Below are positions 15,658 through 23,011 of a DNA stretch of 64,000 bases, piece by piece. The number at the start of each line of letters is the position of its first letter. Position 1 is the first letter of the stretch. The DNA lies in the NCBI RefSeq assembly GCF_019039215.1, contig NZ_JAHNZZ010000002.1, positions 156,068 through 220,067 on the forward strand, in the 5' to 3' direction. The translations under genes were made by a program, and so were the position numbers. The stretch is from Bacillus sp. FJAT-29790 (GTDB lineage Bacteria; Bacillota; Bacilli; Bacillales; Cytobacillaceae). A model generated the notes under the pieces. The model was given only the letters and a program-made list of their open reading frames with translations, was not told where the DNA came from and did not search any database.

Positions 15658-16365
15658 ATGAAGGATGGGAAGATTTTAGTTGTAGAAGACGAAGTGTCAA
15701 TACGGAAACTAATTGTTTTTAATCTGCAGCGTTCTAATTTCGATGTCCTTGAAGCGGGAGAAGGGAAGACTGCGTTAATGCTCGTGAAAGCTGAGGAGCC
15801 ATCTCTTATTGTGTTGGATTTAATGCTGCCGGATATGGATGGCTTTGAAATCTGTACACAGCTTAAAGAAAATCATCCCGATCTTCCAGTTATCATCGTT
15901 TCGGCACGAGGGCAGGATATGGAAAAGATCATGGGCCTTGAACTCGGAGCGGATGATTACATTGTTAAGCCTTTTAACCCCCTTGAGCTGGTTGCAAGAA
16001 TCAGGTCCGTGCTAAGGAGAACGAGAATGGAGTCTGTTAAGGAACAGCGAAACAAAATCAAATCAGGTCCGTTCAATCTTGAAATTAAAACACAGCGTAT
16101 TTATAAGAACGGGAAGTTGTTAAAACTAACCGCTCGCGAGTTTCAGTTAATGAAGCTTTTTCTTGGAAGAGTGAATGAACCTATTACAAGAGATGACCTT
16201 CTAGATGAAATTTGGGGATTGGATTATTTTGGCGATTCTAAAACAGTAGATGTCCATATTCGCAGATTAAGAGAGAAAATTGAAGAAGATCCGTCTAACC
16301 CCATTTTTCTAAAAACGATATGGGGTTTTGGCTATTCATTCCAAGAGAGTGTGATGGAGGAATGA
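15658..16365 (+). CDS. OmpR/PhoB family response regulator
   Basis: 235 residues. The receiver domain (1-120) has the acidic pair VVEDE, the phospho-acceptor in LIVLDLMLPDMDGFEI, and the conserved Lys in DDYIVKPFNPLELV. The C-terminal winged helix (about 135-232) carries LTAREFQLMKLFL, the recognition helix SKTVDVHIRRLREKIE and the TIWGFGYSF wing. RBS GTGAGG. The stop overlaps the kinase ATG (ATGA), so the pair is coupled. It lies 77 bases after sigX and may be co-transcribed with it. Nearby exported-protein genes share TAAC-type direct repeats that an OmpR-family protein could bind. Confidence 0.92.
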   Translation: MKDGKILVVEDEVSIRKLIVFNLQRSNFDVLEAGEGKTALMLVKAEEPSLIVLDLMLPDMDGFEICTQLKENHPDLPVIIVSARGQDMEKIMGLELGADDYIVKPFNPLELVARIRSVLRRTRMESVKEQRNKIKSGPFNLEIKTQRIYKNGKLLKLTAREFQLMKLFLGRVNEPITRDDLLDEIWGLDYFGDSKTVDVHIRRLREKIEEDPSNPIFLKTIWGFGYSFQESVMEE

Positions 16366-17735
16366 AGAAAGGCATTAAGCGAAGGCTTGTCTGGAGTAAT
16401 TTGTTATTAATTATTGTTACTGTTGCTCTATTTGAAACGATTATTTTATCGGGATTAATGTACTATTATCAAGGAAGCATTAAACAAACGTTAAAGGATC
16501 AAGGAGCGATGTTCTCCTCCTTTTATGAACAAGAGCTCATTAATGCTCCACTAGAGGATCAGGCCGAACAGTTATTGTACCAATATAAATTTTTAGTGAA
16601 TGTGCAAGTTCAGCTCATTAATCAGAACGGAAATGTAGTGGCAGAGACACAGAAAAGCCAGCAAAGAAATATTCTTCATTTAAACGATGTTAAAAGTGGA
16701 TTAAGCGGAACGACAGGGTATCTTACTAGTAAAATAGAAGGTGAAAAAGTGTTATCAGTTACCCACCCCTTAATAGCCGGGGGAAATAGCCTAGGGGCTA
16801 TCCGCCTAACGACCTCAATGGAGCAATTAAATGAAGTCTTTTTAAAAAACGCAGTCGTTCTGTTGTCTGTTGGGGGAATTGTTATCATCATTGCTGCCTC
16901 GCTGGGCTTTTTTTTGGCCAACACAATTACCAAGCCGGTCAGCCAAATAACAAGGGCTGCTAAGGAGATGGCTGCCGGCAAATTTTCAACAAGAGTAAAA
17001 AAGGAAAAAGATGACGAGATCGGAAAGCTGGCAGAAACACTCAATTTTATGGCGCAGCAGGTTCAACAGCATGAACAATTTAAAAATCAATTTATCGCCT
17101 CTGTCAGCCACGATTTGCGCACCCCTCTCACCTCTGTAAAAGGGTGGGCTGTCACCTTGCATTCGATGACTCAAGATCAATTTTTTAAGGAAGGTCTTGA
17201 AATTATTACGGATGAAAGCGACCGCTTAAATCATCTTGTTTCGGATTTACTTGACCTTTCCAGCTTATCGAGCGGCAAGCTTTCTTTCGATTTTGAGGAC
17301 ATAGACATAGCTGCTTTGATACATGAAGTCGTTCACCAGTTTGAACCGAGAGCGGCCGGAAAAGATATCTCTTTAGTAACCCAGCTCGGTGAAAATATTG
17401 GATTGATTCGAGGTGACCGAAACAGATTGAAGCAAGTATTGCTTAACCTGCTTGATAATGCCCTTAAATTTACCTCACCCGGTGGATCGATTCGCATTCT
17501 TCTTGAGAAGAGGGTTGACACTGTCTTCATTCATATTATTGATACGGGCATCGGAATTTCCAAAGAAGATTTGATCGACGTGAAAGAAAAGTTTTTCAAA
17601 GGGAAAACGAAAGGGTCTGGAACTGGTTTAGGGCTGGCCATCTGTGAGGAAATTATGAAAGGTCATATGGGGGAATTTGTGTTGGATAGTGAAGAAGGTA
17701 AGGGGACGACGGCAATAATTAGCTTTCCTCTGTAA
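16362..17735 (+). CDS. HAMP-containing sensor histidine kinase
   Basis: 457 residues from the ATG that overlaps the regulator stop. TM1 (about residues 10-35) and TM2 (about 155-180) flank an extracytoplasmic sensor of about 120 residues. A HAMP domain follows (TKPVSQITRAAKEMAAGKF). The H box is FIASVSHDLRTPLTSVKGW, the N box LLNLLDNALKFTSPGGSI, G1 DTGIGIS, and G2 GSGTGLGLAICEEI. There is no PAS domain, unlike PhoR, ResE or WalK. The small outer domain would sense an envelope or external signal. The partner is the adjacent OmpR-type regulator. The downstream lipoprotein may be an accessory sensor (inference). Confidence 0.92.
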   Translation: MKKGIKRRLVWSNLLLIIVTVALFETIILSGLMYYYQGSIKQTLKDQGAMFSSFYEQELINAPLEDQAEQLLYQYKFLVNVQVQLINQNGNVVAETQKSQQRNILHLNDVKSGLSGTTGYLTSKIEGEKVLSVTHPLIAGGNSLGAIRLTTSMEQLNEVFLKNAVVLLSVGGIVIIIAASLGFFLANTITKPVSQITRAAKEMAAGKFSTRVKKEKDDEIGKLAETLNFMAQQVQQHEQFKNQFIASVSHDLRTPLTSVKGWAVTLHSMTQDQFFKEGLEIITDESDRLNHLVSDLLDLSSLSSGKLSFDFEDIDIAALIHEVVHQFEPRAAGKDISLVTQLGENIGLIRGDRNRLKQVLLNLLDNALKFTSPGGSIRILLEKRVDTVFIHIIDTGIGISKEDLIDVKEKFFKGKTKGSGTGLGLAICEEIMKGHMGEFVLDSEEGKGTTAIISFPL

Positions 17736-17759
17736 CTAATTATTAACCTTTTCTTAATC
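17732..17759 (+). promoter_or_regulatory. Triple TAAC/TAAT direct repeat upstream of the lipoprotein gene
   Basis: GTAAC, TTAACC and TTAATC occur at exact 11-base spacing (TAAC at 17733 and 17744, TAAT at 17755). It starts in the stop codon of the kinase gene and lies about 70-95 bases before the lipoprotein start. Confidence 0.55.
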
Positions 17760-17827
17760 GATTACTAGCGATTTCTCTTTCAATAACGACTAAAGTCAAG
17801 ATAGAAGGAGAAATGGAGGAATGAAAA

Positions 17828-19543
17828 ATGAAAAAGCAACGAGCCTCATTAATATCTCTAGTCGTAGCAGGCACCCTAGTTTTGGGTGGATGCAATTTTT
17901 TGCCTGAGCCGACAAGTCTTATACAAGCGCCTGCACATGCCAGTGCCGACTCTGAAATCAATCAAAGCCTGGACACACTTGCCAAACGGTATTTACCAAA
18001 GGGGACAGAGCTTTCTATTCCTAATGCACCAATTGGAGCGAGCGCCGTCTTATCAGCTGATTTTGAGGGAGATGGACAAAAGGAAGTAGTCGTCCTCTAT
18101 CATTCAAAAGACGCAGAGAATCAAGTTGGAGCATTTGTTTTAAAAAAGAAGAAGGGAAACTGGGAAAAAGTATTTGCGAAGAAAGGGTCTGGGTATGAGA
18201 TCAGTTGGGCGAGTGTGGCTGACGTAACAGGTGATGGAAAGAATGAGCTGTTGCTTGGCTGGAAAGTGGGGAGCCTGGCAGGAAACGTGCTTGAAATTTA
18301 CACTTGGGAAAAAGAGGGCTTTAAAATCCTGCAAAAAATAAATTACCATCAATTGGAGGAAATCCGATTTAGTGATGAACCAATGACAAGGCTTGCCGTC
18401 TGGAAAAAGGATATTGGAGACGCGTATGATATCGAATTGCTGAAATGGGAAAAAGATCGTTTCGTAGCTGATGAAGCTCATTATCCTTCCTATTTTCCAA
18501 AGGCGGTTAAATATTATGAAGGGCGAACTGAGGCCGTTCCTAATGCCGCTTATTATTGGTATTATCTTGCTGATGCCCAATTAAAAGCTAACCACCCTGA
18601 GCTTGCGTATAGTGCTGTTACAAAAGGAATGGAGAATAAAATGGTCGTTCCTTCCTATGACAAATTTGCAGAGCTGAAAGAAACGATAGAAGCAAAACTT
18701 TCTGAACTAGGGAATGATATTCAATATGAAATTCGTGATGCTAGAATCCATCTTGCTATACCTAAAGAAATTGCACCATATGTAATGATCGAAGAAGAAA
18801 GTGGCCCTCATAACAACTATATTGTTTCCGCTTTCGTTTCACCGAAGCAAAGAGAGAAACAATTATTATTCGCAGTGGAAATTTATGCAAAAGACATGAT
18901 TCAGGATCGTGATGAGATTGGGCTTGAAAGCTTAGCGGAAACCGAACAATTTTTATATTATGTAAAAAGAAACAATGAAGAATTTATTCATCACAAAGAT
19001 TCTAGTACGTATGAAATTTACGAAAAGGCATTCGCTTTAAAGGACAAAATCATTCAGAGCATAAAGCCTGGGAGTGTTTATCCGATATACAGCAGCCGCG
19101 AGGAAGAAACGGTTATCCAAATGACAACTGAAGCAGTGAATAAATACTGGTATGTTGTCAGAGGAGGGGAAATGCCTGAGGGGCATATTGAATCATTTCC
19201 TATTAATGGGTTAGATTATCGTTATATGGGATCCGATTTAGATACGAAATCCAAGCTAGTTAACTATCTGTCTGAATCATATGCTTATGATTCGATCCAG
19301 TCATATATAAAACGAGCTGGAATTGTCGAGCATAATGGAATCCTTGCTCAGCCTAATGCGGATGGAGGCTCCATTGCATCTTACGATAAAGCCACTGTTG
19401 TTCAGTCAACAGGAAATGGGATAATGGCAGAATTTGATCTCAAAGTACCACTTGGTGATAGCTTAATATATGAATTTATTCATATCGAATTTCAAAAGAC
19501 AGAGGATGGGTGGAGAATTTCCTCTGATCCAGGCACATTCTAA
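17828..19543 (+). CDS. Large lipoprotein with FG-GAP/VCBS-like repeats
   Basis: 571 residues. The signal peptide ends in a lipobox (LVLGGCNF, Cys about residue 22), so the protein is anchored on the outer face of the membrane. Residues 55-200 contain short calcium-loop-like repeats (SADFEGDGQKEVVVLY and VADVTGDGKNELLLGW) typical of FG-GAP beta-propeller blades. The second half shows no domain I recognise. It lies just downstream of the two-component pair and carries its own TAAC-type promoter box, so it may be both a target and an accessory of that system. A terminator follows the stop. Confidence 0.8.
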   Translation: MKKQRASLISLVVAGTLVLGGCNFLPEPTSLIQAPAHASADSEINQSLDTLAKRYLPKGTELSIPNAPIGASAVLSADFEGDGQKEVVVLYHSKDAENQVGAFVLKKKKGNWEKVFAKKGSGYEISWASVADVTGDGKNELLLGWKVGSLAGNVLEIYTWEKEGFKILQKINYHQLEEIRFSDEPMTRLAVWKKDIGDAYDIELLKWEKDRFVADEAHYPSYFPKAVKYYEGRTEAVPNAAYYWYYLADAQLKANHPELAYSAVTKGMENKMVVPSYDKFAELKETIEAKLSELGNDIQYEIRDARIHLAIPKEIAPYVMIEEESGPHNNYIVSAFVSPKQREKQLLFAVEIYAKDMIQDRDEIGLESLAETEQFLYYVKRNNEEFIHHKDSSTYEIYEKAFALKDKIIQSIKPGSVYPIYSSREEETVIQMTTEAVNKYWYVVRGGEMPEGHIESFPINGLDYRYMGSDLDTKSKLVNYLSESYAYDSIQSYIKRAGIVEHNGILAQPNADGGSIASYDKATVVQSTGNGIMAEFDLKVPLGDSLIYEFIHIEFQKTEDGWRISSDPGTF

Positions 19544-19548
19544 AATAG

Positions 19549-19584
19549 GGACAGCAGCTACGATAGTGGGCTGCTGTTTTTTTG
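19549..19584 (+). terminator. Rho-independent terminator after the lipoprotein gene
   Basis: ACAGCAGC (19551-19558) pairs with GCTGCTGT (19570-19577), followed by T residues. Confidence 0.88.
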
Positions 19585-19619
19585 TACTTTCAATCTGAGT
19601 AACTGATAAAAAAGGAATT

Positions 19620-19731
19620 CGCTGATATATTTGAAAGTACGCTGATAAAATACCAAAAGTCGCTGATATATTTGAAAAGTCGCCGATAAAATACCAAAAT
19701 TCGACGATATATTTTAAAAATGAGCGATATT
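19620..19731 (+). repeat. 41-bp tandem repeat, about 2.7 units
   Basis: Each unit joins CGCTGATATATTTGAAAAGT to CGCTGATAAAATACCAAAAGT, with a few substitutions. Units run 19620-19660 and 19661-19701, then a partial third. No coding frame continues through it. Confidence 0.75.
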
Positions 19732-19884
19732 GGCAGTCTAAGTACCAGTCAAGTCCGCTGTTTTATAGAAAGATGATCAATACGCTCTTTTTTACTTTAT
19801 ACCGTAACATCTGGCTACTGATAAGTTTTCTTTATCTAGATAAGGAGTAATATGGCGACTAAACTTTTTAAAAGCTTTGTCAAA

Positions 19885-19917
19885 GAAAAAAACAAAGAGC
19901 CGGAAGGGCTCTTTGCT
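19885..19917 (-). terminator. Terminator for the NlpC-like gene
   Basis: CAAAGAGCC pairs with GGCTCTTTG over a 5-base loop. Read on the minus strand it is followed by seven T residues. It lies about 135 bases after the stop of the minus-strand gene at 20053. Confidence 0.75.
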
Positions 19918-20052
19918 CAATATTTTACTAGAAAAAGGAATAGGAGGAAGATCAGCATCTGGCAAATGAGTATAATTAGGAACACTGCTATGATAAAAGA
20001 TAGGTATTTTCTAGATTTGAGTTTTTTCATCGTATTTGTCTAGATTATCCCC

Positions 20053-20526
20053 TTATTTGATAATTCTTTTTGCTCCTACATAACAATTCTTCCAATAAGC
20101 TGAATTCATTGACTGGACTTTGACGCCATTTGATGTTGCCCCGACAAATTGTTGATTCCCGATATAGACAGCTACAAATGAAACCGATTTTCCATTTGTT
20201 TGATAGAATACTAAATCGCCTGGCTGAAGCTGATTCACTTTTACGCTTGTGCCTAATTTATATTGATCTGCACTTGTTCGGTGCAGTTTCACTTTTAAGC
20301 TATTAGCATAAACATACTGTGTGAATCCTGAAGCATCAAAACCATTTGGTTTGGTTCCGCCATATTTAAATGGGGAGCCAGTGAATTTCTGGGCATAGGA
20401 GGCAACCTGCTGACCCTTTGTTTGCGCTGCTTCTGCTTGCAGGCCGAACAATGATGAAAACATAACCGCTAAAGCCGTGACGAGAGCTAATACAAACGAT
20501 GATTTTTTTACTGATACACTTGCCAT
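20053..20526 (-). CDS. Secreted NlpC/P60-fold protein lacking the catalytic Cys and His
   Basis: 157 residues with a Sec signal peptide ending near LQAEAA. The mature part is a single NlpC/P60 domain, the fold of gamma-D-glutamyl-diaminopimelate wall endopeptidases: SPFKYGGTKPNGFDASGFTQYVY, then LQPGDLVFYQTNGKSVSFVAVYIGNQQFVGATSNGVKV. The catalytic Cys in DCSGF is Ala (DASGF) and the catalytic His expected at the HVGIYIG strand is Phe (SFVAVYIG). Fold residues (YGG, PGDLVF, YIGN, YWKNCYVGAKRII) are intact. It should therefore not hydrolyse peptidoglycan by the family mechanism, but could bind wall peptides or block hydrolases. A TAAC-type triple box lies upstream. Confidence 0.88.
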   Translation of the reverse strand: MASVSVKKSSFVLALVTALAVMFSSLFGLQAEAAQTKGQQVASYAQKFTGSPFKYGGTKPNGFDASGFTQYVYANSLKVKLHRTSADQYKLGTSVKVNQLQPGDLVFYQTNGKSVSFVAVYIGNQQFVGATSNGVKVQSMNSAYWKNCYVGAKRIIK

Positions 20527-20605
20527 AACAAATCCCTACCTTTATTCTTTTATTTTTCCTACACAATTGATGATAAAGGATAAAGGAATTTAATGGGTTT
20601 CTAAA

Positions 20606-20634
20606 TAGTTAAAAATGATTACATAAAGGTTAAA
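20606..20634 (-). promoter_or_regulatory. Triple TAAC/TAAT direct repeat upstream of the NlpC-like gene
   Basis: On the minus strand TTTAACC, TGTAATC and TTTAACT follow each other at 11- and 10-base spacing, about 80-110 bases before the start codon. The TGTAAT unit fits the WalR half-site TGTWAH. Confidence 0.55.
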
Positions 20635-20682
20635 AACCAAGCCCTGAACTCACTGTCTCCCCAACATGAACAAAAACAATGG

Positions 20683-20712
20683 ATTTGTCTTTCTTTGGTG
20701 CCTGACACTTTT
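20683..20712 (+). repeat. Copy 3 (short) of the GGTGCC palindromic dispersed repeat
   Basis: GATTTGTCTTTC is followed by TGGTGCCTGACAC; the rest of the element is missing. Confidence 0.55.
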
Positions 20713-20764
20713 TTCTTGACTGCGTTTGGGAATGGGAGTAGATTTAAATAAAACATTTGCGGAT

Positions 20765-20780
20765 TGTTCTAAAATGAACA
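20765..20780. promoter_or_regulatory. Predicted MarR operator
   Basis: TGTTC-N6-GAACA is an inverted repeat 28 bases upstream of the marR start. MarR proteins usually repress their own operon from such a site. Confidence 0.5.
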
Positions 20781-20807
20781 GTTCTAATATGGATGAGGTG
20801 GAATAGT

Positions 20808-21290
20808 ATGGATTTTGAGCAACAATCCTTCGTGCGATCATCAAAGCTTTTAAAGTCGTTCTGGCATGTGCAAAGGAATTTAGCTCGATATGTGCAAAAA
20901 ACGGCAATGGCAAATGATCTATCCGTACCACAATTTTTTCTGTTAAAGACAATTGCACCGCTTGGGGCAGTGACACAAAAACAGCTAGGGGAGACAATAC
21001 AGCTTCCAAAGAGCACATTAAGTCAAGCGGTTGATGGACTTGTACAAGCGGAATTGGTCATGCGTCAACCTGTAAAAGATAATCGCCGAGAAATGCAGCT
21101 GACAATAAGCGAAAAAGGAAAAACGTTGTTTGAGACGATTCGTTTACAAAAAGGCAGTATTCAACAAACAATGGAAAAAGCGATTGATACACTTACTGAA
21201 GAGCAGTACGAAGAATTACTCGCTATACATCTCAAAATTGCGACGTTTTTAGAAAAAGAAGCCACAGAACAAGGGGAATGTTCGAAATGA
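20808..21290 (+). CDS. MarR family transcriptional regulator
   Basis: 160 residues from ATG 20808 (GAGGTGG at 6 bases). The winged helix is clear: LSVPQFFLLKTIAPLGAVTQKQLGETIQLPKSTLSQAVDGLVQAELVMRQPVKDNRREMQLTISEKG, flanked by the N- and C-terminal dimerisation helices. MarR proteins release DNA on binding phenolic or lipophilic compounds. The stop overlaps the first ABC gene (ATGA), so this is the first gene of a three-gene operon, and an inverted repeat in front suggests autorepression. It most likely controls the exporter that follows; the inducer is unknown. Confidence 0.93.
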   Translation: MDFEQQSFVRSSKLLKSFWHVQRNLARYVQKTAMANDLSVPQFFLLKTIAPLGAVTQKQLGETIQLPKSTLSQAVDGLVQAELVMRQPVKDNRREMQLTISEKGKTLFETIRLQKGSIQQTMEKAIDTLTEEQYEELLAIHLKIATFLEKEATEQGECSK

Positions 21291-23011
21291 TTAAACTGCT
21301 TAAAAACCTATCAGTATATAAGTGGATCGTTCTATCCGTGGTTGGGCTTGTTTTCGTGCAGTCCATGGCAGATCTCTTTTTGCCAACACTAATGGCGGAC
21401 ATTATCGATAAAGGAGTAGTGGTCGGTGATAAAGCTTATATCTGGAAAACTGGAGGATTGATGCTTTTAGTTGCTGCATTTGGAGCTTCCGCATCTGTTG
21501 TTGCGAGCTATTATTCATCTAAGGCGGCAATGGGACTCGGACGGGATATTCGTCGTAAAGTTTTTAATCATGTTGAGAAATTTTCATTGCAAGATTTTGA
21601 TAAGGTTGGAACAGCATCACTGATTACGAGAACTACGAATGATATTACACAAGTCCAACAAGTCGTGATTATGATGCTTCGCATGGTCGTAAGTGCACCG
21701 ATTATGTTTGTAGGGGGTGTCATTATGGCTGTTTCAAAGGATGCAAAATTATCACTTGTGATTGTTGCGACGATCCCAATATTAATTGGAGCAGTTCTCC
21801 TTATTGTGTATAAGGGGATCCCACTTTTCAAAACTGTTCAAATACGATTGGATCGTTTGAATTTAGTTTTGCGTGAAAATTTGACGGGTATTCGAGTTGT
21901 TCGTGCTTTCAATCGTGAAAAACAAGAGAATGCTCGTCTGCAAAAGGCTAATAAAGAATTAATGGATGTTTCAATTAAAGTTAATAAGATTATGGCGTTT
22001 ATCATGCCCGTTATGATGCTTGTGATGAACATAACGGTTGTTGCCATCATCTGGTTTGGTGGGATTCGAATTGATAATGGCGGAATGCTAATAGGGGACT
22101 TGATGGCCTTTATTCAATACGTCATGCAAATTATGTTCGCACTTATTATGGCATCGATGATGTTTGTGATGGTCCCGAGAGCTTCCGTGTCAGCAAAACG
22201 TATCAACGAGGTACTAGATATGGAACCGACATTTCTCGACGAAGGGACAAAACCAGCAAATCGAGAACAGGGCTCACTTGAATTTGACCGTGTTGCATTT
22301 AGCTATCCGGGTGCAGAAGAGCCGGCATTATCAAATATTAGTTTTCGCGCACATGCAGGTGAAATGACTGCGATCATTGGCGGAACGGGTGCTGGGAAAT
22401 CAACGCTTGTGAACTTGATTCCTCGTTTTTATGATGTCACAAGTGGGACCATTCGGTTAAATGGTGTCGATATTCGCGAGTCTTCTCAAGAGGAAGTTCG
22501 TTCGAAAATTGGTTTGGTTCCCCAAAAAGCACTGCTGTTTTCGGGTACAATTGCTGAAAATATTCGCTTTGGCAAACAAGATGCAACGCAGGATGAAATC
22601 GAGCATGCCTCACGGGTCGCACAAGCAGAAGATTTTATTAACCAAATGAAGGACGGCTATGATTCCGTTATCACACAAGGTGGTTCAAACGTATCGGGCG
22701 GTCAAAAACAACGTCTGTCGATTGCACGGGCCTTGGTCAGAAAACCGGATATTTATATTTTCGATGATAGTTTTTCAGCCCTTGACTATAAAACAGATGC
22801 AAAATTACGTGCTGCGTTGAAAAATGAAACAAAGGACTCTACGGTGATCCTTGTTGCTCAGCGGGTCAGCTCTGTAGTCGAAGCAGATCGAATCATCGTA
22901 TTAGATAAAGGGGAAATCGCTGGAATTGGTACGCACCAAGAATTGATAGAAAATAATGATGTGTATCGTGAAATCGTCGAATCACAGCTCTCAGAGGAGG
23001 AAATCGCATGA
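21287..23011 (+). CDS. yfiB: Heterodimeric ABC exporter, subunit with the degenerate catalytic site (YfiB-like)
   Basis: 574 residues: a six-helix transmembrane domain (1-about 310) fused to a nucleotide-binding domain. Walker A is IIGGTGAGKSTLV, the signature NVSGGQKQRLS, and Walker B IYIFDDSFSALD. The catalytic Glu after Walker B is Asp, as in the inactive-site half of heterodimeric exporters. The start at 21287 overlaps the marR stop and is better spaced from AAGGGGA than ATG 21278. It should pair with the next gene's product to export hydrophobic drugs or lipids. Resemblance to B. subtilis YfiB is by architecture and operon; LmrC/BmrC types are alternatives. Confidence 0.9.
   Translation: MIKLLKNLSVYKWIVLSVVGLVFVQSMADLFLPTLMADIIDKGVVVGDKAYIWKTGGLMLLVAAFGASASVVASYYSSKAAMGLGRDIRRKVFNHVEKFSLQDFDKVGTASLITRTTNDITQVQQVVIMMLRMVVSAPIMFVGGVIMAVSKDAKLSLVIVATIPILIGAVLLIVYKGIPLFKTVQIRLDRLNLVLRENLTGIRVVRAFNREKQENARLQKANKELMDVSIKVNKIMAFIMPVMMLVMNITVVAIIWFGGIRIDNGGMLIGDLMAFIQYVMQIMFALIMASMMFVMVPRASVSAKRINEVLDMEPTFLDEGTKPANREQGSLEFDRVAFSYPGAEEPALSNISFRAHAGEMTAIIGGTGAGKSTLVNLIPRFYDVTSGTIRLNGVDIRESSQEEVRSKIGLVPQKALLFSGTIAENIRFGKQDATQDEIEHASRVAQAEDFINQMKDGYDSVITQGGSNVSGGQKQRLSIARALVRKPDIYIFDDSFSALDYKTDAKLRAALKNETKDSTVILVAQRVSSVVEADRIIVLDKGEIAGIGTHQELIENNDVYREIVESQLSEEEIA

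Noticed and set aside
18140..18580. 146-codon open frame on the minus strand
   Set aside because: It is antisense to the lipoprotein gene; no ribosome site and no recognisable domain.
19852..20043. 63-codon plus-strand frame with an AAGGAG site
   Set aside because: It runs through the terminator hairpin of the minus-strand NlpC-like gene and its product looks non-native. The good ribosome site is probably chance.
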